Position numbers and translations under genes: made by a program. From Odobenus rosmarus divergens (Eukaryota; Chordata; Mammalia; Carnivora; Odobenidae): DNA of 64,000 nt. A model generated the notes under the pieces. It did not search any database and was not told the DNA's origin. It worked only from the letters and a program-made list of their open reading frames with translations. Shown here in pieces: positions 49,030 through 63,027 of the stretch. Location: NCBI RefSeq assembly GCF_000321225.1, contig NW_004451515.1, positions 708,349-772,348 of the forward strand, written 5' to 3'. How positions within the stretch are numbered: the stretch's first letter is position 1; each line of letters opens with the position of its first letter.

Positions 49030-49190
49030 CACACAGTATTTCATTTAATCTTACAGTATCTCAAACTCTCACTTCCGAGATAAAAACTATTAGCTACCCA
49101 AATATTACAGGTAAGGAAATCTGAGGCTCAGAGAGGTTAAGTAACTTGCCCTAGGCCACACAACAACTAAGTGAAGAAACTACAGAATGC
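49030..49190 (-). mobile_element. MIR element (antisense)
   Basis: 'atctgaggctcagagaggtt' and 'aagtaacttgccctaggcca' with the upstream 'ttcatttaatcttacagtat': antisense MIR, sense to CDC5L. Confidence 0.8.
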
Positions 49191-49679
49191 GTCCTACTTG
49201 AAAGTTCAACACATTAGGCCACACCACTACTAATAAACCGAACATCTTCCCTGCCTCAGCCCCTGAAATGCAAACATGCCTGAAGAAATTCAAGCTGTGG
49301 GTCTAAATGGCTTAATGCCATCAGACAGTTCCCTGAAAAACAAGTTATTCTAGACACACATAAACAAGATCTTAATTAATGGATGTGCCCATCATTCTTT
49401 CCTTAACTGAGACATTAGCCTACAAGAATTTTATTTGACACTTGAGAAAAGCTTTGACTTTCCCCAGCTTATACTTTTAAATTCCTAATTCTTTTATTCT
49501 TAACAAGCTATAAGATCATAAGAAAACAAACATCTCTTAGAAAAATTTTACAGGGAAGAAAAGGTTATTTAACAACTTTTTAAGAAGTTGGGCAGAATAT
49601 AACCAGTATGTAATTACTTGGGGATTTCGCCAAAGCTGTTCTTTGCCACAACTTTATAAATGAGAGCAAGTGATCAGGT

Positions 49680-50000
49680 TTCTTTTCTTTTTTTAATAAT
49701 ATTTGTAATAATATACTATTAAATTAACAAAGTAGTATACGGTGATTCCAATTCAGTTTCTAAACACCTTCCTCCTTTCATCCATGCATAGATGCATATG
49801 GTAATTTTTTCTGTCTTTAGTCATATATATACATACACACACACGTATATATATATACATACACACATACACATCCCTCAAAACGTTTAAGGCAATTATG
49901 TCTGGATGGTAGGCTTCTTCTCAAATTGTTTTTTAATTTCTTTTTAAATTTTCTACAAAGTACAGGTATTATTTTTAGAAAAACGCCTACAAATGTTATT
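49680..50000 (+). mobile_element. L1-like AT-rich 3' fragment with TA/CA microsatellite
   Basis: 'ttttctacaaagtacaggta' resembles the old L1 3' end. A TATATACACACA tract occupies about 49.82-49.875 kb. Confidence 0.45.
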
Positions 50001-51639
50001 TTTTAAATGCATAGAAGAGAAACTGTCTAAAAAAGACTGGCCAGAGACCAGTGGAAAACTGATGGTCCCCAGGAGATGAATCAGTGGAACCGTAAGTGTT
50101 TCCTCGGGTCATTACAAAAGGGGGCTGTATGGGACTTATAAAAGTGTAATTGTTACTTGCGAACTCACTAAGTTTGTTAAGGTTACTAAGCTTAAGTAAT
50201 TCCAAAATAAACACATTATCCTTGGGTCTCCAATACTGTCTTCAGTTAAAGTCTGTTACAGTGAGGTTCAGAAACATTAAGAGCATCCCTCAGTGAAACT
50301 CTTGCTTGGGGGCCCAGAATATAACTTTATACCACTGGAAAAACAGGTTTAAGGATACCCAAAATAAATACAGAGTTGATGGCAACTCCACTTCCTAGTT
50401 CATCATTTAGCAATATGATCCTATAGTAGTAACGATATGGTTCAACCACCGAAATGTTCGCAAACAACAAGAGTCCATGAGTGCCTTTCCTTTAATCTCT
50501 ATACTACTCACTAGCATTCAGTTCTATCAGTGAACCCTCTCCATACTGATGAGCTGCAGGTCTGAGTGATTATTGCTAGCATCTCCCCGAGTTAGCAACC
50601 ACCAGGCTGCATTCCCACAAAGCAAGCTAAGAAGTGAGGCAAAACCTTACTAAAAGCCTTTTCAAGAACAGTAATGTACCAACAAAGCAATACCAAGAGC
50701 ACTTTACATCTGCATGAGTTAGGAAATGAAACACATGAAACAAATTCAACTCCATGTTGAGGCATAACAGAAGCAACAACACAACTGTACCAAGGAGATC
50801 TCTGATCCAGCTCTAGAGTTCTTGATAGAAACAACCAAGAAATCTGTCAGTGCCTTTAAGGGTCAAGGCAAAGAACAGAACTTGAGAAAGGGAGCATTCC
50901 AGAGTACTAAAAACTTCTCTCCTGTGCCCCATGTCACCCCTCCCCACACACACCCACAAGGGAACATAAACTTGCCGAGTGACTACAACACAGAGTCCTC
51001 CACCCAGATTTGCCCAACAACTTGATCCCTACCCTATCTTTAAAGTATTAAGGGTGAATTTTTTCCTATGTAAAAATATCTGACTTTATAATGAAAATCA
51101 CTGAGAAAATATGATCCATTGTACAGCGAATTTTGCTGAAATATTACCATTCAATAAAGGCAGGGGTCCTCATAAGAGTTCTACAAATACATTGAGAAAG
51201 ATTTTAAATGTGTTATCTGTGTTCTTTAAGTTACTTTATTTCCAAGAAGTCGATGTTACATAATATTTCTTGACTAAGCTGACTGTGCCAGTAAAATACG
51301 GGGAGAAGTATTACTTCTGGACCTAGTTTCCACCTCTAAGGAAAGCCTTTCCATTTTTATAGCTAACATGACAAAATCTACTTTTCAGCCAAACTTCCTC
51401 AACACAGCAGTTTAGATACTATTTCAAATACTATTAAATTTAATAGCAGGCCTAAATTCAAACTTCTCATTTCACTTTTACACCTACTGGAAATTATTTC
51501 ACTCAAAATAATTATGTCTTCAGACGATTTCCTATTTCCACTTAAAGTGGAAACAAATTAGAACACTTCAAATTCTATTTGCACTTCCCAAATACAGTAA
51601 TGACTCATTTATCTGGCATCATCAGAAAATGAGGCTCTC

Positions 51640-51780
51640 CACATGAAGCATTTTCCAGATAACTGAAGTCCCCAGGAGCACAGCACCTGTCTGCTTTGTT
51701 CCTGCTATATTCCCAGAGGCTAGAACAAGGGCTGGCACATAGCAGATGCTCCGTAATAGTCACTAAACATATGATTACAT
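51640..51780 (+). mobile_element. L2 3'-end fragment
   Basis: 'tatattcccagaggctagaa' and 'gctggcacatagcagatgct' are the L2 3' terminus. Confidence 0.65.
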
Positions 51781-54523
51781 CAAGTGCTAAAGCCATTTTA
51801 TTTTTTACCATCTAATAAAAATTTTCCTACTGTTTTAGCCATCCCTCTTTAAAAAAAAAAAAAAAATGACCCTGAACAAAAATTGTTTGTTTTTTTTTTA
51901 AATCTGGGACACATCACTACAAACAGCAATAACTCTACTCTCCTACCATACACCTACAATGCCCTCAGAAGTTATTAAAGTATCGTATTTAAATGGCCTC
52001 AATGTGCTATGCTTTCTAACTTCTCCTTTTCTGATATTAGCTATCACACTTGTGTTTGCTGCTGCTGCACATATATCTGGCAAGGTTCTGAAATTAATTC
52101 TGCCTCCAAAGCAGAATAAAATACATGAACTTGGTTACAATTCTGAAGTCTTTCCCACTTACTTCTGACCTGTGACTACATTCTGATTCTATGCATTTAA
52201 GAGACTCCTTACACCACCCACCACATGCTACGTAAAATCTGAGATCGTTCTATTAGTTTTAAATGAATATCTTAAAGGTTTTCATTTAAGTTCTATGTTG
52301 CAAACACTAATCATGAGTAATGGCTCAAAGACCAGCTCCAATATAATCCTCGGGGCATATTTTTTAATCCGTTTAGGAGACACCAACCACGACAAAGCTG
52401 GATTTCATCTTGCTTGATACACTGTGATAGGACCGTAATTTAGATTCACTGTTCCAAAGTTCATGACAGCAAAAATCAAACACACTGGCAGCCATGGTGT
52501 ATTGTGCTTGCACAGAAAGGCATATCTCCCTGAACCTAAGAGTGGAAAGAATAATTTAAGTATAGCATTTAGTTTATATATGACTGGAGTTCCTTCCCCA
52601 CAACAAACTTTGAATAATGTTTATAATTTAGCAATCAACTGAAATGATGAAAGAATTACCACAATTGAAATAAAATATTTATGTATTTCAAACCAGTAGA
52701 ATTGTGTCTTCAAAAACTAAAATAAGCTAACAAACCTGGTTCTGAACTAGGGATGGATACAAATAAAATGGGGGATTTGTTTACTTGGGTTTTTGAGTCT
52801 CTTTTCTTCTTTTTAAAGATTTAATGAACTTTCATTTGAAATAAGTGTAGTTTACTAAATTAAAGGATTTGATTACATATTCTTTAAAAGTAACTAGCTG
52901 GGTAAACAATAAAGTAAGTTATCCAGAAGTCAAGAAAAGAAAAATTACTTCAGACTGTTTTATGAATATTCTTCCAAAATCACCAATCCTTCAACAAAAA
53001 TAGTTCAACGGAAGATTTCAGTTCCTGGTACTGAACTGAACAAAGAGAACCACATGTTTTTAATGGTTGCTCATAAATGATCCAAATAAATCTCCAAAAG
53101 GACAGCAGTGGTTCTTTCTGTATTTTTCCCTTCAAAACTCACAAGACGAATTCAACATAAAAATAAAAATTACTGTACTTTATGGCACCACTCACTTTGT
53201 GACACATTTATTTGCTGTCATGAAAGTTAGTGCCTCAACAAAGTAAATGAGATTTAGGGAAAAACTTTTTTACATCTTAAAGAGCACAAAATGTCCTTAC
53301 CACTTGAAGTAGAAAAAGTTTACCCACCTCAAATGAGAAGCTTTTCAAACTAAGTGAGAGACCAAAGTATTTATACAACAATGTTGCAAGGAAGCTTTCC
53401 AAATAGCTTTCTAATCAATTATGATGTGACCTTAGATCAGGATTACACTGCTAACTACCACTTATAAATAAGAAACGAAGCCTACACAACAGAAAGTAGA
53501 ACTTAAAATGTGACCACTGATGTTCTCCTTTCCCTGACTTTAAAATTGTGAATTAAAACACAGCACAAGAGCACACCCTGCTGGAAGTCAGAGTAATACA
53601 ACTGGAGTAACTAGCAGCAACTGGATTGTAAAGATTTCACCCAATATTGAGAATTACTTCCAAAAGAAACTACTTTCCCACTAAATGATAAAAGAGGCCC
53701 ACAGGTGTTAACCATCAGGTGCCTATACATGTGGTCTTAAAGGTAAAATTAAGACTTAGAATAATTTCATATTCAAAGAATGCTTTCTCCTGTTCATTTC
53801 ACTAGCCCCACACAGCACCAATCACCCCAAGTAATATTACCATTTTTTATTTTAACCCTAAATAAAAATATTTTCCAATCTGCTTTCTGTAAAAAGAAAT
53901 TGATAATCACATAAGAGGAAATTGAGGCCATTTCTGCATGTGATTGCCTGTAGCACCCCTTGCTCCCCCATCCCATCCTGGCCTCAGAAACATCCCTGAA
54001 GACCACCATTAAGAATCCACAAGGCAACCTAGTGGTCGATGAACCACAATTTACATGCCATTGGCAAAATGCCTACACAGATTCTGGAATTCAAAACACA
54101 AAGACTATATTAAGAAACCATATGCCAATGAAACTCCCATCCAGTACATTTCAACATTTTCCTCAGATGTGAAAAAATCACAGAAACCACTGTCTGATCC
54201 AGCTCGGTGCTCTCTAACAAACTCAAAGGAATCAGGGTGAATGGAAAGGAACCAAAGTTTTATAAATGTGCTCCGTTGGCTATAGGGAAAAAAAGCTTCT
54301 TGGTACCACCAAGATCTCTCCTATTCCAGCACTGATGTACACTGTTTTGAGTGACTAGTGTTAACTTCTTGTCTCTTGCTCCCACATTTAAAAGGTTCTG
54401 TTTGACCTGTGATCAATCTGGAGGGCACCTTTATCATAAAGTCCAGCAATGCTGAAAACCGATAAAAAGTCAAAGAAGATCAAACACTTTGGTGTAGTTT
54501 TCCCTCAAGAACTGCAAAAGCAA

Positions 54524-54640
54524 GGGGCGCCTGGCTGGCTCAGTCAGAAGAGCCATGCAGCTCCTGACCTCAGGGCCGTGAGTTCTAGCCCCACACCGGG
54601 TGTAGAAGAGTACGAAAACAAATACATAGATTTAAAAACA
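54524..54640 (+). mobile_element. Old-type carnivoran SINE (short form)
   Basis: GGGGCGCCTGGCTGGCTCAG head and 'gtgagttctagccccacacc', no pyrimidine block. 17-bp flanking repeat AAGAACTGCAAAAGCAA / AAGAATTGCAAAAGCAA at 54507 and 54641. It ends about 125 bases from a CDC5L exon. Confidence 0.93.
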
Positions 54641-54744
54641 AAGAATTGCAAAAGCAATAATCATCTCAGACCTCAGGTCTACTTTTCTGAAATTACCTCC
54701 AGTGGTATTATTTGGTTATTTCAATCCAGGTACACTTTAAATTA

Positions 54745-54981
<237 letters not shown>

Positions 54982-55224
54982 TCAGTAAGTTTGGGTACTA
55001 CAATAACTTGTCATCAAGAGAGAGCTTTAAAACACTAGTTTTTCCTCTTTCTTTGGTAAAGGCAAGGAGTTTTGGTTGACTGGTTGTTTTTTGGGAAGGG
55101 AGGAACAATACCTAAGCAAAATGAATTAAAAAGCCAGTAAGTTGGTACAGACTGATCTGAAAAGTCAAGTGTCCATGTATCCCCAATGATATAAGCACCC
55201 TTTGCCTTCACTTACTGTAACTGT

Positions 55225-55400
55225 AGCCACCATTTCTTGGATATCTACTGTATGCTGGAAACATTTAAAGGTTTCACCTACATTATCTCCGAACACCACA
55301 ACAACCTTACAAAGTAGTTGGTATTAACCTCATCTTAAAGGTGATAAAAGAGGCTCAGAGAGATTAAGCAACTTGTTCAAAAACACATCTCTAGGAAAGG
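55225..55400 (-). mobile_element. MIR element (antisense)
   Basis: 'cacctacattatctccgaac', 'gaggctcagagagattaagc' and 'aacttgttcaaaaacacatc' give the antisense MIR. Confidence 0.75.
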
Positions 55401-55674
55401 CAAGGCAGGATCATGCCCAAGCCAAACGGCACCTACGCCTGGCTGTGCTCCTCCTACTCTACCAATCCCACCCTACACTTCAGAGTCCACAGGACTGTGA
55501 AAGGGAACTAGGCATTTCTTTTGGTACACGCCTTTTTTCTCACCTGATGAAATGCCCCTGACATTGCCGAAGAATGACATGGGGGCACAGATCAAAAATA
55601 ATGGATCACAGACCAGCTTTTACTTACTACTAAAGAAAGTTTAAAATGAGAGAATGAGGGGGATAGAGCTAGAC

Positions 55675-55815
55675 AGGCCTGGATACAAATCATAGCTTTA
55701 CCATTTAAGGAGCTGTCTGAACTTGCTTAACATCTCTGAGCCCATTTCTCATCTGTAAAATGAGGATAATACCTACTTGACATGTTTGTTATTAGGACAA
55801 AGTGATACAATATAC
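55675..55815 (+). mobile_element. MIR element
   Basis: 'aacatctctgagcccatttc', 'tcatctgtaaaatgaggata' and 'atacctacttgacatgtttg' are the MIR core. Confidence 0.8.
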
Positions 55816-57411
55816 ATCAGAGTCTAGCCCAACATCAGACACAATGACTCCATGACCATACCGCATGAACTTTTACCAGCCCTTTGCTTCATGGCTCAAA
55901 CCTGACAACTGTTTTTTTGTGCCTTAAAGAAACCTTTCAATCATTCTAGTACATCAGAAAATAAGACCAAAATATATAAAATCAAATACAAAAAAACTTA
56001 AAAACAATGGAAAATCATGTCTATAGGAGATAAAGACAAGATACTTTAAAACAGTATCTCTGAGGGGAAATAATGAAAACAAACCAGTAACATCCTTAAT
56101 GAAAATCTGACACTTCATAAGAGAAATGGTATTTCACTCCCAAACTATACATAATAAAAATTTACAAATTCAGCTCTTGTAAGTATTAGAAGAGAGTATG
56201 ACTAAGTGATCTTAAATTCTCCATAAAGAATCTGCTAAGTAAATAGCTGCTTCAAATTCTTTTTGGAACACAGAGCAATATAAATACACACATAAAATAT
56301 AAAAGAATATTCAAACTATTCTTTAACGGTTTCAAATAATCCCAAAGCACTAACTCCAATTATTATTCTCAAAAACTTTATGAGAATCTACCCCCTACAG
56401 AACCTTCTATTAGGCAACAATAGATTACAACGTGATCCTTATTTCAGGTTTCCATACATATAGTAAATTCCTAAATCCCAGCTTCCCCTATTTTCACTCT
56501 AAAAAGAGGAGACTGTTCAAATACGGAGTTCAGAGTGTGATTCTCAACCTCAGCCCACTGATTAAACCTGCTTGCCACAAGCACAGGCCCTCGACACGGT
56601 GTCAGTCCCCACCGCACTTGCTAAAAAAGAGCAATTCGGAATTACTCAGAAATCAGGGGCAAACTGTTTCAATATAAATCTAAACCCTCCTTCCTTTCTC
56701 ATTTTCTAAAAATCCTTTAATAAACACGTTATTACTTTTGCAACAAGGAAAACGGAAAGAAAAAGGCAGAGGGAAAGCACAGAAGAGAAGACAGAAAAAA
56801 GATATTTTATGGGTTTTCTCCCAAGTATGCAATAGCCCATACCAACCAACAGGTCTGTCATGGCCCCTCGGGGCCAAGGCCTACAGACAAAAGACTAAAG
56901 CTAATGACCACTCTGCTTCCAACCACGGCACCGACTGTATTTTCTCATACCGTGGAACAGATTTCTATTCACAATCACAGCTGTTTGCTCTGTCAAAGCA
57001 GAAATAATCAAATGCATATGGAGGAAGAGGCAGGACAGACTTTATACAAGAAAATGTTTCTGTATTTACTTATCCAAAAGGATAGTGGGAAATCCTGTGA
57101 GGGGAATAAATTCAGTATACAGTACTTCCTTTCTCTGACTAGGTGAAAGAAACATTTTGAATATATGCTTGCTTCTTCATATTAATCTAAATAAATGAGG
57201 TTTAAGTATTAAAGGTATTCAATTCTAATCAGAAGTAGCAGAGTTAAACACAGGAAATGGCAAATCGCAGCAACTGTCCATCAGACATACACCCATGAAA
57301 CAAAAACGCCTTGCCACCTCAAGCCACTGATCACCTGAAGCAGCTCTATCATGGAAGGGGAAGGGGGCAGGTCAAGTATGTCTCCTTCCTACCACTTATT
57401 GTGAACGTTTA

Positions 57412-57780
<369 letters not shown>

Positions 57781-58023
57781 CTAAAATTTTAAAATAAGTA
57801 CAATTACCAAACATATCACTGCAACACTGATGCTATTACTTGTTCTAGCATGAATTAAGTAGCAGTTTTACATTTTCAAAAGAAACTTTTTTTTTCCCTC
57901 TAAAGTCTTATTTGTACCAGTGAAACATTTCAGAGATTAAATCTGGGAACTGCTTTACTATATTCAGAAAGTAGATAAAATTATGTTTTACAGACTTTAT
58001 GAAAGATATAAAAACATCAATCA

Positions 58024-58161
<138 letters not shown>

Positions 58162-58783
58162 TTATTGTTATATCCATTACAGCTATGCAGTATTTGCCAC
58201 ATTTCAGTAAAGTTGAAAACATTTCAGTCTATAAGAACATGTATGCTTAAGAGCTAATACTGTAGAAATCTGTGTAGGTTTGTAGAAAGACAATATAAGG
58301 CAACAGAAATCAATCTATTCATTCTTTCATTACAATACAAACTAAGAACTGCCAACAGCTACTAGAACATTCTCCAAGTTTACATGGCTCCATCCATCAT
58401 ATAGTCGTTATTTTCTTGTTTAAATTGGAATCCTAATAAAAATCCTAGAAAAGAGCACAGCCAGTAATGTCCCTGACATCAGCTGTAGCAACATTTTTCT
58501 AGATATGCCTCCTGAGGCAAGGGAAATAAAAGCAAAAATAAACTATGGGAATTACATCAAAATTAAAAGCTTCTGCACACTGAAACAATGATCAACAAAA
58601 CTAAAAGGAATTCAACACCAAAAAACAAATGGTTCAATTAAAACATGAGAAGAAGAAAAAAATGGGCAGAAGACGTGAACAGACACTTCTCCAAGATGAC
58701 ATCCGGATGGCTAACAGACACATGAAAAGATGCTCAACATCTCTCATCATCAGGGCAATGCAAATCAAAACTACAATGAGATA

Positions 58784-58893
58784 GGGGCACCTAGATGGCT
58801 CAGTCGGTAGAGCATCTGACTCTTTGCTCTCAGGGTTGTGAGTTCAAGCCCCACACTGGGTGTGGAGCCTACTTAAAAAATTTTTTTAAAAAG
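58784..58893 (+). mobile_element. Old-type carnivoran SINE nested in L1
   Basis: GGGGCACCTAGATGGCTCAG head, AGAGCATCTGACTC, GTGTGGAGCCTACTTAAAAA end. Perfect 13-bp duplication CTACAATGAGATA at 58771-58783 and 58894-58906. Confidence 0.95.
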
Positions 58894-59101
58894 CTACAAT
58901 GAGATATCACCTCACACCTGTCAGAATGACTAAAACCAAAAACACAAGAAACAAGTGTTAGGCAAGGATGTGGAGAAAAAGGAACCTTCCTGTACTATTA
59001 GCAGGAATGCAAAGTGGTGCTGCCACTATGGAAAACAGTATGGGAAGTTCCTCAAAAAGTTAAAAATAGAACTGCCCTTATGATCCAGCAATCACACTAC
59101 T

Positions 59102-59138
59102 GGGCATTTACACACACACCCACACACACACACACAAA
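59102..59138 (+). repeat. (CA)n microsatellite in L1
   Basis: CA run with one CCC interruption. Confidence 0.93.
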
Positions 59139-59266
59139 AACACTAATTCAAAGGGATACGTGCACCCTTATATTTAGAGCAGCATTATTTACAATAGCCA
59201 AATTATGGAAGCAGTCCAAGTGTCCATGGATAGCTGAATGGATCAAGATGTGGTGTATGTAGGTTG

Positions 59267-59325
59267 GTGTGTATATGCATATGTGTGTGTGTGTGTGCGC
59301 GCACACGCGCATGTGTGTGTGTATG
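59267..59325 (+). repeat. 59-bp uninterrupted alternating purine-pyrimidine tract
   Basis: GTGTATATGCATATGTGTGT, then a GCGCGCACACGCGC core, then GT again, with no break in alternation. Strong Z-DNA-type sequence inside the intronic L1. Confidence 0.93.
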
Positions 59326-59593
59326 GATAGAGAAGACATAATACATACCCACACACGCTACAATGGAGTATTATTCAGCCTTTAGCCATAAAAAAGAATG
59401 AAATCTTGCCATTTGCAACAACATGGATGGAGCTAGAATATAATGCTAAGCGAAATGTACAATGCTAAACGAAATTAAGTCAATCAGAGAAAGGCACATA
59501 CCATATGATTTCACTAATATATATAGAATTTAAAAAATAAAACAAACCAGCAAAAGGAAAAAAGAAGAGAGAGACAAACCAAGAAACAGACTC

Positions 59594-59789
59594 TTTTTTT
59601 TTTTTTTAAAGATTTTATTTACTTATTTGACAGAGACAGCGAGAGAGGGAACACAAGCAGGGAGAGTGGGAAAGGGAGAATCAGGCTTCCCACAGGGCAG
59701 GGAGCCCGACACGGGGCTGGATCCCAGCACCCTGGGATCATGAACTGAGCCCAAGGCAGACGCTTAACAACTGAGCCACCCAGGCGCCA
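59594..59789 (-). mobile_element. Carnivoran SINE nested in L1, sense to CDC5L
   Basis: T run, AAAGATTTTATTTACTTATT ... GAGCCACCCAGGCGCC. Flanks GAAACAGACTCTT / GAAACTCTT are the split L1 3'UTR with a partly decayed duplication. Confidence 0.94.
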
Positions 59790-60605
59790 GGAAACTCTTA
59801 ACTACAGAGAACAAACTGATGGTTACCAGAAGAGAGGTGGGTGAAGAAAGGGTGAAATAGGTGATGGGGATTAAGGAGGGCACTTGTCATGATGAGCACT
59901 GGGTGATGTATGGAAGTGTTGAATCATGACACTGTACACCTGAAACTAATATTATACTGTATGTTAACTATATTGGAATTAAAATAAAATTTAAAAATTA
60001 AAATAAGTAAATTGGAATCCTAAACTTAGGACTCTCAATTATTCATCCTGTAATACAACCCTTACTTCCACCCTGAAAGTTACTGATTTTTAATTTAAAA
60101 AGCCAGCCAATGAATGTGTTGTTTCCTGATTCTTAAATCATGAATAATGTGAGTTAACACATTAGAATTTCACAGCATTTCTAAGAGTAAATGTAGGGCA
60201 AAGTAACTAAGAGAACTAAACACAAAAAGTATTATCCCGTATTACCCACCAAAAAGCACATTCGTGTGATTTCTAAAATATGTTTGTATTGATGCTATTC
60301 ACACTTCTAAAAGCTATTCACATTTAGAAATTCTAAAATCATCCTGAAATGGACTGCAGCAAGAATTCCTAAAAGGAATTCTTGAGGTCACATGACCTCA
60401 GTGTGAGATCAAGATTCACCCCTTTCCAAATATGAAAGCTGGGAAAGTTAATTAACCTGAGCTTATTCCCTTACCTCAAAAATGAAGCTAATACCTATCC
60501 TATTTACATCACCAGGTTGGTAAGTGCAAATGAACAAGTAACTAACTATAAGATTATCAGTACAAGATGTTACTAATATTATTCTGACACACTCTAAATT
60601 TTCCT

Positions 60606-60669
60606 CCCCCCACCCCGCTTGCACACTCACTCTCTAAATAAAAAATTAAAATCTTTAAAAAAATAAAAT
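60606..60669 (+). mobile_element. SINE 3'-tail fragment
   Basis: 'ccccgcttgcacactcactc' followed by TCTAAATAAAAAATTAAAATC and an A-rich run: only the tail of a SINE, directly before another full copy. Confidence 0.7.
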
Positions 60670-60670
60670 A

Positions 60671-60886
60671 GGGGCACCTGGGTGGCTCAGTCATTAAGCG
60701 TCTACCTTTGGCTCAGGTCATGATCCCAGTGTCCTGGGATCGAGCCCTACATCGGGCTCCCTGCTCCGCGGGAAGCATGCTTCTCCCTCTCCCACTCCCC
60801 CTGCTTGTGTTCCCTCTCTCGCCGTTGTCTCTCTCTGTCAAATAAATAAATAAAATCTTTAAAAAAATAAATAAAAATAAAAGACT
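60671..60886 (+). mobile_element. Carnivoran SINE (young-type)
   Basis: Full-length, B box GGGATCGAGCCC, CTTGTGTTCCCTCTCTCGCC tail, long A-rich end; inserted into or next to the tail of an older SINE. Confidence 0.96.
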
Positions 60887-61114
60887 ATGTGTATACACAT
60901 ATACATACATATATACACATTTTAAGAACGCCTATCAAGACAGTCTCAGTATATCATTAATTACATGACTTTGTATTATTAATGATGGTAAGTAATTTAC
61001 TTTAGGACAATCTTTTTAAGTACTGAAAAAACTTTTTTTTTTTAAGTAGGGATCTTGACAAATTTAATGACCATTCTTCATTCTTTCAGCCTACTGACAC
61101 ACTCAGCAACTTCA

Positions 61115-61351
<237 letters not shown>

Positions 61352-61724
61352 TCAACCAATATTCTTTAAGAGTTTCTAAAAAATAATTAGCATATATTAA
61401 TTCTAGAAAAATGATCCCTAACTTCAGAGCTGAGAAGTTTTTTGCTTGATTTCTATCTCACGTTCTTCTCTAAATTATTATCAAAAACGTTGATTTGTGA
61501 TCAATACAATTACTCTGGGATATTCTAATAGCACGTTTGGGAACTACCTCTGTAGGGACAGAAAAATCCTTTAGGATTTCCATTTATGGAAAACATTTCT
61601 GACACTGATATTTAACAGCAAATGAAAAGAACAAGTTCAAAAGTCAATTTGTCCTTGGACTAATAAAACCTAATCTGAAAAGATGCTTGAATTTTTGTGT
61701 GTATTTTTAATAGAAATTATCATA

Positions 61725-61825
61725 GGGCACCTGGCTGGCTCAGTCAGTACAGCATGCAACTCTTGATCTCGGGGTCCTGAGTTCAAACCCCATGTTGGGC
61801 ACAGAGTTTACTTAAAAACAAATGG
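61725..61825 (+). mobile_element. Old-type carnivoran SINE
   Basis: GGGCACCTGGCTGGCTCAGT head, 'gagttcaaaccccatgttgg', short form without pyrimidine block; tail passes into a GGAA microsatellite. Confidence 0.92.
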
Positions 61826-61879
61826 AAGGAAGGGGGGGCGAAGAGGAAGGGAGGAAGGAAGGAAGGGAGGGAGGGAGGA
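61822..61879 (+). repeat. (GGAA)n-rich microsatellite
   Basis: GGAAGGAAGG blocks with GGGAGGGAGG interruptions, grown from the SINE poly(A) tail. GGAA repeats are potential ETS-binding clusters. Confidence 0.9.
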
Positions 61880-63027
61880 ATTACTAGATCAAATGATGGC
61901 CAAAGAAAACAGTCTACATTTCCCAAAAGAAACTGCCTGGTACCCAAAGTTTTCCCCAGTACATCCCTGGCTTACCTTTCCAGTCTCATTCCCCACAGCT
62001 CCATTACATGAATGGTAGGTGTGAGGACCCGATGAGCTGCTATGTCCAAAACATGCTCCATGCTTACTCATATCGTGGCCTCCATCTGAGATAGCCCCCA
62101 ATCTCCTTCTGAGCATACCTCCTCAACGAAGGCTTTCCAAGTGCCCACCCAGCAAATGTGATTATTTCTTTCTTTGGCCACCCTAAGTATGTTGGTTTTA
62201 CTTAGAGAGCTTATTCTGTTCTTATATTACAATTATTTTCAGACTTGGTTTAGTACACCAATCTCTCCAGAGTATAAATTTCCTTAAGACAAAGGACATC
62301 TTTACTCAACCTTAGATCCTTTCAAGTCTCCAGATCAGCACTTTGCACACATTACATTCTTCATTTGTTGTCATGTAGCCATTCACAGTTGACATTAGTT
62401 GATATTAATTTGGGCATCAAAAAAATTCTACACTAACCAAATCTATACATGAAGTTAGAATTAATTTGTAAAGTGAAAATAGGCCAAAATCGTTGGAACT
62501 CATTTAAAAAAAAATCTCACAATGATTTTCTGTGGCATCACATAATAAGATCCAATAGTGACATAATAAAGGCAGTAACAAGGGTAGAAATAAAACTGTG
62601 GCTTTTATAATTAGCTGTCCACGTCAGCTTGCAAAATATACAAAGGAAAACTTTACTAAAATAAGCAATAAACATCAACTTAACTCTGAGATCTAGACTA
62701 TTCTAAAAGCATAGAGCAAACAGAGGAATCAAGGCTCAAAACCTAATTTATGAGGCATTCCAAACTCAAATTTTATTTTACAGAAATAGAAAGTATCATT
62801 CAAGAAAGTAAACTAATTAGTAAATGATAAAGAATAAAATCATATGAGATACAAGGAGCATTACTACTATCAGCATAATCAATATTCACAAACATATTAA
62901 GAATAAGTAGGCTTATGAGACCAAAAGGTTCTCCTTCTCAAGTCCTCCAATCATTCTTTTCTGGCATCCGCAGGTGTACAGTATCTTAAGGTGCATGCAA
63001 TACGCACCAACAAGGGGAAATATTTTA

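Larger units (their letters stand above)
58437..60007 (+). mobile_element. 5'-truncated L1 (ORF2 3' end plus 3'UTR) with two nested SINEs, in CDC5L intron
   Basis: Bounded by a perfect 16-bp duplication TAAATTGGAATCCTAA (58421-58436 and 60008-60023). Inside are the ORF2 landmarks 'gcaagggaaataaaagcaaa', 'gaacagacacttctccaaga' and 'ccatttgcaacaacatggat', then the 3'UTR 'aactctta...agagaacaaactgatggtta', 'gggtgatgtatggaagtgtt' and an A-rich tail. It runs antisense to CDC5L. Decayed and non-coding. The two SINEs inside are younger than the L1. Confidence 0.92.
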
